Positions 4,781 to 10,527 of a stretch of DNA of 10,527 nt are shown piece after piece. The position numbers were made by a program, and so were the translations under genes. Location of the stretch: contig JACZVS010000009.1 of NCBI GenBank assembly GCA_022572525.1, positions 1 to 10,527 on the forward strand, written 5' to 3'. The notes beneath the pieces were generated by a model that worked only from the letters and a program-made list of their open reading frames with translations, was not told the origin of the DNA and ran no database searches. Within the stretch, counting starts at the first letter, position 1. Every line of letters begins with the position of its first letter. The stretch comes from Nanobdellota archaeon. GTDB lineage: Archaea; Nanobdellota; Nanobdellia; Pacearchaeales; UBA12030.

Positions 4781-7545
4781 AGAAAAAGAGAATGGCCATG
4801 AATGTTTTGAAGATGTTGGGAATTTTCCTACTATTCTCCTTTATCTCGATCTTGATAGCGAATCAACCTATTACTCATGTCCTAGCAGAGAATCATACAA
4901 ATGACACTACCCCTCCAGTAACAGAGATCTCTTTCACATCTGAAGAATGGCAGAATTCTCCTATATCAATAACCTTGACTTGCACAGATGATGTGGCTTG
5001 TGATATAACCTTTTATTGTAAAGATGCAAGTAATTCATGCGATCCAAACATAGAGTACAGTACACCATTTGGACATTCAGATGAAGGAGAGTCTTATATC
5101 AAGTTTTATTCAATAGATACTTCCAATAACATAGAAAATACAATTAGCCAGATCCTGAAGATTGATATAACTCTTCCATCAGTCACAATAATATCCCCAT
5201 CAGAAGGACAACAGATAGAAGGAGGAACATTCACAATAACAGGAACTTCTGCAGATAGCATTTCTGGCATCGAGAAAGTTGAAGTTGTGATTAATGGGCA
5301 AGCAGGCAATGCTATTGGAAGAGAGAATTGGCAATATCAATGGGAGAACATCGTAGATGGTACTTACACAATTGTTGCGAATGCAATAGACAATGCAGGA
5401 AATGTTAAAAATGAAACTGTAAATGTAATAGTAGATAATCTACCTTCTGCAAGAATAGTATCTCTTGGCGTTCCGCCATTTGTAAGAGCTGGAAGAATAC
5501 AAATTGAACTTTTAACTTCTGAGCCTGTTCAGCCAAGGCCGACTTTAAGCTACTCTTTCCCTGGACAAGGAAGTATACAGATTCCTCTTGATGGCTCTTC
5601 TCAAACATGGACAGGAATCATGATTATTACTGATGGGGATAATGATAAGATTGGCAGTTTTGCTTTCTCTGCAATGGACTTGAGTGGCCATATTGGGAAT
5701 TTAATAACCCAAGGAAACTGGTTTATAGTAGATGCAGTAAAGCCAGAACAAGTTCTAAATGTAGATATAGAAGTAGAAGGACGCGAAGTTAAACTTACAT
5801 GGTTCTATGAAGGAGAAGAATTAGAAAACTTCAATATCTATAGAGGCACTAAGAGTGATGTCAACTACGCAAACTACTATAAGAGTGTTCCACCGGATGC
5901 ATCTTCAACAATAGACGAGATAGATTCTGATAAGAAGTATTATTATAAAGTTGCGGGTGTTGATGCTGCCGGCAATGTTGGGCCATTAAGTGTTGAAATT
6001 TCTGCCTCTGTTGGAGAAGTGGAAGAGAATCAGCAGGGAAATACACAAACCAAGACGCAGACTCAAACAAAGACACAAACACTTCCAGTCCAAGTTGTAC
6101 AAAATATAAATTCTGCAATAGGAAAAGTTGACTCAAAAATTATTGAAGTTGAAAAGGCTAAAGTAATCCTAGAGAGAAATCCAGCCTCTGAAGAACTTGG
6201 CTTAATCTTGCAACTCAATAATGCAAAGGCAACATGTAATGGGTTTAAAGAAGTTCTAGAAAAACTAAAAAGTGGGACAAGAAGCAGAACTGATATTGAA
6301 AATGAAATTCAAGGAATTAATTTAAAGGTAAAGGCCATCATGAGGGACTTGCCAAAAGACATCTCTCTAGAAACAGAAGATGCTTTTATCCAAAAAACTT
6401 CTTTTAAGGATATTGAAAGGATTGCCGAACTTCTTACTTACGAACTAACCCCTAGAGAAAGAGAGAGATATATAATACAAAATTGGAGGTTGCAAGGCGG
6501 GATAGAAGTCGAGGTTACTTCAACTTTCTTTAAGGTTTCTCTTTTTGGGGGGGAAAGAGAAGTTACATTAATAAAGAAGGAGATTTCCTCTCTTGGTGAA
6601 AATATGTCTGTTGTAGAGATAATCCCGAAAACAGTGGCTGCTTCAACAAAAGAAGTTACTTTCATAACAGAAGGATATGAAGTTTTAGAAGAAGATCCTG
6701 TAGTAAGATGGGATAAAGATATTGATAAGATTGAATATTATGTAGATAAGAAAATCTTACGAGCAGATGCAAGGCAAACTAAAACCCTTATCCTTTCAGA
6801 TGGAGTTGGCAGCTATGGATTTATTACAGGCCTTTCAGTATTTGGACGATCAGCTGCTTCTGTAGTAGCAAATGCAAAGATGCTTGTTGGATTAATTATC
6901 CTAACATTCTTAGTCGTATTCTACTTTGTTTACTTAAGAAATGGGAACGGCAACGGAGTTAATGGTAGGAAGGGAATTAATGGTAGAGGGAGAAGAAATG
7001 GCTATGGCTACCCTAAAGACCTAGCTTATGACTATATGAAAATGAAATATTCAAACCAGTATAAAAGAGACTATAGAGTAGATAAAGGCAAAAATGAGGG
7101 AGTAATTAGAGGCATGTTTGATAAATACGTTAAGCCACTAAATGCTCCACAGAAAAGGCAACTTCAAAGTATTGCGCTGACTGACACCGAGAAACATTTT
7201 CATGAAATTGTAGAGACATCAAACTTCTACATAGATAATGGAAAATTCTCTCTTGCAAGCAAAAGCTACTCTCTACTTGTAGAATTATACAAAATACTTG
7301 ATACGGGCAGTAAAAGAATTTCCTACAGTAAAATTCTTTGTGTCTATAACAAGCTAAACTTGTATTCAAAGATTAAAGAGCTTCATGTCGCAGAAAAGGC
7401 AAATTTAGGCTTGAATCTCCGCAACTTACTTGAGCATGTTGCCGAACTCTACTCTGTTATATCCAAAACCGAGAAAAAAGATACTAAGCTTTTAAGGTTT
7501 GCAAGAGGGTATTATGATTATGCAGTTTCTCGCTTAAGAAGATAA
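4777..7545 (+). CDS. 922-aa multidomain Ig/FN3 surface protein with TPR-like cytoplasmic domain
   Basis: Signal peptide 1-37 (V-L-A before E38). Outside the cell: an Ig-like module with C69, C75, C81 and C88 (about 45-128); a bacterial-Ig-like domain (133-221) with the D-N-A-G-N turn; a beta domain (222-321); a fibronectin type III domain (322-413); a Thr/Gln linker (423-435); a helical region (440-545); and a beta domain (about 550-665) carrying I-I-P-K-x-V-A and E-D-P-V-V-R-W, a pairing I associate with archaeal surface proteins. One membrane helix at 702-720 leads to an Asn/Gly/Arg-rich strip (722-746) and a TPR-like helical domain (about 800-920). The ATG at 4777 overlaps the RHH stop; GAGGAGG lies 16 nt upstream, long for an SD, so M6 or M8 are possible alternatives. 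Probably a scaffold or receptor linking surface subunits to the cytoplasm. Confidence 0.85.
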   Translation: MKKKRMAMNVLKMLGIFLLFSFISILIANQPITHVLAENHTNDTTPPVTEISFTSEEWQNSPISITLTCTDDVACDITFYCKDASNSCDPNIEYSTPFGHSDEGESYIKFYSIDTSNNIENTISQILKIDITLPSVTIISPSEGQQIEGGTFTITGTSADSISGIEKVEVVINGQAGNAIGRENWQYQWENIVDGTYTIVANAIDNAGNVKNETVNVIVDNLPSARIVSLGVPPFVRAGRIQIELLTSEPVQPRPTLSYSFPGQGSIQIPLDGSSQTWTGIMIITDGDNDKIGSFAFSAMDLSGHIGNLITQGNWFIVDAVKPEQVLNVDIEVEGREVKLTWFYEGEELENFNIYRGTKSDVNYANYYKSVPPDASSTIDEIDSDKKYYYKVAGVDAAGNVGPLSVEISASVGEVEENQQGNTQTKTQTQTKTQTLPVQVVQNINSAIGKVDSKIIEVEKAKVILERNPASEELGLILQLNNAKATCNGFKEVLEKLKSGTRSRTDIENEIQGINLKVKAIMRDLPKDISLETEDAFIQKTSFKDIERIAELLTYELTPRERERYIIQNWRLQGGIEVEVTSTFFKVSLFGGEREVTLIKKEISSLGENMSVVEIIPKTVAASTKEVTFITEGYEVLEEDPVVRWDKDIDKIEYYVDKKILRADARQTKTLILSDGVGSYGFITGLSVFGRSAASVVANAKMLVGLIILTFLVVFYFVYLRNGNGNGVNGRKGINGRGRRNGYGYPKDLAYDYMKMKYSNQYKRDYRVDKGKNEGVIRGMFDKYVKPLNAPQKRQLQSIALTDTEKHFHEIVETSNFYIDNGKFSLASKSYSLLVELYKILDTGSKRISYSKILCVYNKLNLYSKIKELHVAEKANLGLNLRNLLEHVAELYSVISKTEKKDTKLLRFARGYYDYAVSRLRR
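6043..6081 (+). repeat. Thr/Gln-rich linker repeat in the 922-aa protein
   Basis: Codes for TQTKTQTQTKTQT (residues 423-435), built on alternating ACA/CAA-like codons. It joins the fibronectin type III domain to the helical segment and probably acts as a flexible, possibly glycosylated stalk. Confidence 0.7.
6940..7014 (+). other. Asn/Gly/Arg-rich juxtamembrane strip of the 922-aa protein
   Basis: Residues 722-746, directly after the membrane helix, start NGNGNGVNG and continue with G, N, R and Y to a proline. Low complexity, basic and likely disordered on the cytoplasmic side. Confidence 0.65.
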
Positions 7546-7558
7546 GAAGAAAAAGGAA
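7546..7558 (-). terminator. possible U-rich termination tract in the convergent gene gap
   Basis: The 13-bp gap between the convergent 922-aa and 393-aa genes reads TTCCTTTTTCTTC on the minus strand, immediately past the TAA of the 393-aa gene. That pyrimidine/T-rich tract fits archaeal termination. On the plus strand the nearest T-rich stretch is CTTCTTTTA near 7574-7582, inside the opposing gene. Confidence 0.3.
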
Positions 7559-8740
7559 TTAATAAGCTCTCATCCTTCTTTTATAAAGTCTGTAGATTAT
7601 AAATACTAAAAGAGCCACAACTAACCCATAGATTGCTATTAGTATATAATTAATTCTTATCCCAGCAACATTTATTATGCCAGTATTATCAAAAGTTTGT
7701 TTGTTACCATAAAAAACTCTTCCCTTCACAATAAATCTTCCTGGCACTCCAGGAGTAAAGAATGTTGTAAGGTTAACTTCCTCTCCAATTCCAACAACAA
7801 CTTGCTCGCTTTCTAAGATCTGGATAACCCTACCATCTAACTGGACATTTCCTTTGAATTTCGCTTTTACTGGAGACTCTCCAATATTCTGGAAAACTGC
7901 TATTATCTGAGTAATTTCTCCTACTTCTGCCCAGACTTTTGTAATGATTGTCTTCAAAATTCCATCTAAAGCTAAAGTTCCAGGCTCGACAATATCAAAT
8001 GTAAGTAATTTGCTATCTTGACAAGGCCTAACTGTTATGTCTGCCCAGTATTGTGCAATGTCTAAATTTTTATTGGGAAGATTAAAGAAAAAAGTTTCTC
8101 TTGTAGTTGGCAGAGCTCCCTTATCTGCCTTAAAACTGAAGGTCTCAACTATTTTATCTTGTCTTTGGTTCCAGATTGTAACATCAACCTCTGGCCTAAC
8201 CCTAACATTTCCTTCATTAAACACATTTATAGAAAGTAATAGCGGCTGGCCTTCTTCAGTGTCTTTTATAACAAAGCCAGTTGCCGTACATTTCAAAAAT
8301 TGTGTATCTGTTATCCCAACACTAATACTTGCATCAACCGAAACTGTAACAGCAGAGCCAGCTCCTGTTGTTATCTCACCAAGCGGAGAAGTCGTAAAGC
8401 GGATAAATCCATTATAAATTCCATTTGCCACATCTGAAGGAGGCGTTACAACAATTTTGAAACGACCAGGATTGTCTTTATTAACTTGAAGCAGGGGGCC
8501 TTCAGGGAAGTCGATCCACTCTGCAATCTCGCCTCGTGGAACTGCGGAAACACTTACAAAATTATCTGTGCCTACACTTGATGTTATGAATCCTTCTGCA
8601 TATCCATCTCTCAACATATTTGAGAAGTGTAAAGTGGCAGGAGACACTCCCACTCCTACTGCCTCTGCATTAGGAGATATCAATACGATGGCTAAGAAAA
8701 ACAATATAATTGATATCAGTACTATTTGTTTGGTTTGCAT
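7559..8740 (-). CDS. exported COG1470-like Ig-fold protein with C-terminal membrane anchor
   Basis: 393 residues from the ATG at 8740. Signal peptide 1-27 (hydrophobic core, A-E-A before V28). The mature N-terminus, V-G-V-G-V-S-P-A-T-L-x-F, opens a chaperone-like Ig fold with P-S-D-V-A-N-G-I-Y-N-G-F-I-R-F, typical of COG1470/DUF916-like surface domains. Two further Ig-like domains follow, with only two cysteines outside. The C-terminus has one membrane helix (about 365-384) and a short basic tail (K-R-R-M-R-A-Y), so unlike its neighbours it has no cytoplasmic domain. The frame extends to an ATG at 8854, but that would overlap the upstream gene and put 38 residues before the signal peptide; GGGGAGA directly before 8740 and a TATA box at 8783-8790 decide the start. 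Likely an anchor or assembly factor for secreted surface subunits (inference). Confidence 0.8.
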   Translation of the reverse strand: MQTKQIVLISIILFFLAIVLISPNAEAVGVGVSPATLHFSNMLRDGYAEGFITSSVGTDNFVSVSAVPRGEIAEWIDFPEGPLLQVNKDNPGRFKIVVTPPSDVANGIYNGFIRFTTSPLGEITTGAGSAVTVSVDASISVGITDTQFLKCTATGFVIKDTEEGQPLLLSINVFNEGNVRVRPEVDVTIWNQRQDKIVETFSFKADKGALPTTRETFFFNLPNKNLDIAQYWADITVRPCQDSKLLTFDIVEPGTLALDGILKTIITKVWAEVGEITQIIAVFQNIGESPVKAKFKGNVQLDGRVIQILESEQVVVGIGEEVNLTTFFTPGVPGRFIVKGRVFYGNKQTFDNTGIINVAGIRINYILIAIYGLVVALLVFIIYRLYKRRMRAY

Positions 8741-8782
8741 TCTCCCCTTTTGCCTTTTGCTTATTATTTTAAGATGCGAAAA

Positions 8783-8797
8783 ATATAAAAACCTTTT
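8783..8797 (-). promoter_or_regulatory. BRE/TATA promoter of the 393-aa gene
   Basis: The minus strand reads AAAAGG then a T-rich box containing TTTTATAT. Transcription would begin near 8761, about 21 nt before the ATG at 8740, with GGGGAGA between. It lies in the 91-bp gap after the stop of the large secreted protein, so the pair need not be cotranscribed. Confidence 0.55.
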
Positions 8798-8831
8798 CAT
8801 GAATCTATCGATTTTCCTATAAGCTCCATAA

Positions 8832-10527
8832 TTAAGCCTCTGGACAACTGCCATCCTTGCACGCAGTAAAGCTTACTATTCCTTTACAAGTTCCTGCTAC
8901 CTCTGGAGGAAGTTGAAGAACCCAGCAAGTGTAGTTCCGCATTAAAGTGCCTTCAACAGTTTGCTTGCCTAGATTAAATTGAGGCCATTCTTTCTCATTA
9001 TTTCCAGAGTCATTAGTAAGATTCCAATAATTGCTAGTCCAGCTAAAACTACTACAAGTAGGGAGATCTGTCACATTATAACGCAAATAGTAAAGGGAGA
9101 TATTGTTTTTTAACCCAGTAGAAGTTGTACAGTTCAAGGCATTATCAGAAGTTGTGAAGTTATTCGCATATCCATAGATTTTTAGGTCAATAAGAATATT
9201 TCCTGCATTTGTGATATTTGTCTTGTTCACAGCAGATGTCTCGCCAGGCTCAAGAGTGCCAAAATCTATTGTTGCTGGAACACTTAATGCTATAAGCTCA
9301 TTTATAGTTGCGTTAATCCTGCTAGAATTTTGATAATTTAATGAATCGTAAGCAGTGGCATTACACTGCCAGGTTTGATTGTTGGCAAAATAGCGCACTC
9401 TGAAAAGGCACTCAAAAGACCTAAAATCGCCATTTGCTGATGAAAGCCAGCAACTTTGATTAGTGTAATGAGTTGCATTAGCATCTGCAGCTCCAGGAGA
9501 TGAAGCAGCGGTATCATGCAATGTCGCATTTACAACTGAAACATCACCTCCTCCATCTTCATCTGTAACAGTTCCATTGCAGAAAACATTTCTTGTTCCA
9601 AAAGCAATTAAGTCAATTTCATCTAGAGGGGTTACAAAATCATCGTCAAGGTCGATAGTTGTTATTTCAGGAATATCTGTGACATTCCATCTCCTGTTGA
9701 CTATGGTAGTGTTAAAAGCTCCATTAGAATCATTGGCTATTGCATGAGTGTAATTCCATGTTCCTGTTTTTCCTGACTGCACAACTATCCCGAAAATTGT
9801 GTCGGCATTAGCTCCATCGCAGCCTGTTGTGCCATCATCTACCATTGTGAAGTTGACAAAATTTGTAGTGTTCCATACCCTTGCTCTTACAGTTATAGGA
9901 TCTCCTTCAGGATCATGGGCGGTTGCATTAAGGCATACGAATTCATTAAGCAGGATAAGAGTTTCATTTATGCTTGCATTTCCTACGAAAGGGGCGACAT
10001 TTGGCGCTGCTCCAGCAGTATAAGTAATATTAATATAAGCGGCGAACACAAAAGCAGTTCCTCCAGCTCCTCCACTTGATTGCTGTTGCTTCAAGTCGAT
10101 TAACAAGGCATCAGCAGCTACTTGGCAATCAGCATGACCCCAAGTAGCGCAGTTTATAGTTTCAATTGTTGTATTGTACCAAGCTTCAGCTTCATTCACC
10201 CCAATAGTCTGTTCAGTAGTACAATCAACACCTCCTCCAGATTCTGCGTCACAGATCTTGTACCTTATTTGCCTTTTATCTCCTGTTGAAGCATATAGAA
10301 ATAATTGAACATCAATTGTAGTGGACCCAGTATCAACATCACTAGGACTAGATGTTTGGAAAACCTCTCTTGCATTATTACCAACTGAGCTAACATTATC
10401 AGCAAGAGTCGGTACAGTCGGCTTAAGTACAGGATCATCCACAACAGTATAATGTCCAGTACCACAAGTGCCATCAGCACAAGTCCAAGCTATGTTAGTA
10501 CCATCAGCATTTGGTCTCATGACAGAT
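8832..10527 (-). CDS. large secreted glycoprotein-like surface protein (5' partial), paralogue of the 313-aa protein
   Basis: The frame is open to the right edge. A Met at 10520 exists but is followed by no signal peptide, so the true start lies outside; 564 residues are visible. From the N-terminus: a beta-rich domain with several cysteines, a Gly-rich strip, an Ig-like domain with H-D-P-E-G-D-P, a short D-L-D-D-D linker, then about 255 residues paralogous to the 313-aa protein, with all eight of its cysteines plus two more at the extreme end (A-C-K-D-G-S-C). Sequons are frequent. No C-terminal membrane helix or sorting signal is seen. The architecture suggests a long surface or adhesion protein in which the C-terminal module is the conserved part, perhaps for docking or polymerising, and the N-terminal domains vary. 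No catalytic motif is recognised. Confidence 0.8.
   Translation of the reverse strand, partial: SVMRPNADGTNIAWTCADGTCGTGHYTVVDDPVLKPTVPTLADNVSSVGNNAREVFQTSSPSDVDTGSTTIDVQLFLYASTGDKRQIRYKICDAESGGGVDCTTEQTIGVNEAEAWYNTTIETINCATWGHADCQVAADALLIDLKQQQSSGGAGGTAFVFAAYINITYTAGAAPNVAPFVGNASINETLILLNEFVCLNATAHDPEGDPITVRARVWNTTNFVNFTMVDDGTTGCDGANADTIFGIVVQSGKTGTWNYTHAIANDSNGAFNTTIVNRRWNVTDIPEITTIDLDDDFVTPLDEIDLIAFGTRNVFCNGTVTDEDGGGDVSVVNATLHDTAASSPGAADANATHYTNQSCWLSSANGDFRSFECLFRVRYFANNQTWQCNATAYDSLNYQNSSRINATINELIALSVPATIDFGTLEPGETSAVNKTNITNAGNILIDLKIYGYANNFTTSDNALNCTTSTGLKNNISLYYLRYNVTDLPTCSSFSWTSNYWNLTNDSGNNEKEWPQFNLGKQTVEGTLMRNYTCWVLQLPPEVAGTCKGIVSFTACKDGSCPEA

Noticed and set aside
6043..6081. Possible CRISPR or tandem DNA repeat
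   Set aside because: The periodicity is a Thr/Gln protein linker only 39 bp long, without spacers.
4610..7545. RHH gene plus next gene as a toxin-antitoxin pair
   Set aside because: The partner is a 922-aa exported Ig/FN3 membrane protein, not a toxin-sized cytoplasmic protein, and no RelE, PIN or Fic motif is visible.
8037..8417. 126-aa plus-strand open frame inside the 393-aa gene
   Set aside because: Antisense shadow of a clearly coding region, with no RBS and no recognisable domain.
8741..8854. 38-residue N-terminal extension of the 393-aa protein, overlapping the neighbouring gene
   Set aside because: It would place a basic, non-conserved-looking stretch before a perfect signal peptide and runs through the TATA box; 8740 has its own GGGGAGA site.
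10518..10520. ATG near the right edge as the true start of the large secreted protein
   Set aside because: The frame stays open upstream and no signal peptide follows, so the gene is taken as cut by the window edge.

Overview
The window looks archaeal, most likely from a DPANN-type archaeon (Woesearchaeota/Pacearchaeota-like). The grounds are: AT-rich sequence; promoters of the BRE/TATA type (TTTAAATA or close variants preceded by a purine-rich BRE) about 25 bp upstream of very short leaders; GAGG-type Shine-Dalgarno sites; and Sec-exported surface proteins crowded with N-x-S/T sequons and Ig-like domains. This placement is inference from style; no marker gene is present. No rRNA, tRNA, CRISPR array or insertion sequence was seen, and no gene-free stretch exceeds about 130 bp.

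Layout. At 1-102 the end of a plus-strand gene encodes a C2H2-like zinc finger. Three minus-strand genes follow, each with its own promoter: a 98-aa coiled-coil protein (112-408), a 368-aa exported membrane protein with a duplicated SHOCT-like cytoplasmic tail (503-1609), and a 602-aa membrane protein with cadherin-like and Ig-like outer domains and a basic TPR-like tail (1676-3484). A divergent intergenic region with three closely spaced CTAG motifs separates these from a plus-strand operon: a secreted, sequon-rich, eight-cysteine 313-aa protein (3661-4602), an unlisted 56-aa ribbon-helix-helix protein (4610-4780), and a 922-aa multidomain surface protein (4777-7545) that overlaps the regulator by ATGA. 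Convergent to this are a 393-aa exported Ig-like protein with a C-terminal anchor (7559-8740) and the 3' part of a large secreted protein (8832 to the right edge). The C-terminal half of that last protein is a clear paralogue of the 313-aa protein.

How the genes may work together. The locus is almost entirely cell surface. Two secreted paralogues without visible anchors could be adhesins or surface-layer subunits. Four membrane-anchored Ig-fold proteins could hold or assemble them, and three of these carry substantial cytoplasmic helical tails that could recruit proteins or pass a signal inward. The RHH protein, coupled to the largest of them, is a candidate local regulator, and the CTAG cluster is a candidate operator. 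That functional scheme is inference; the domain architecture, paralogy and gene overlap are read directly from the sequence.
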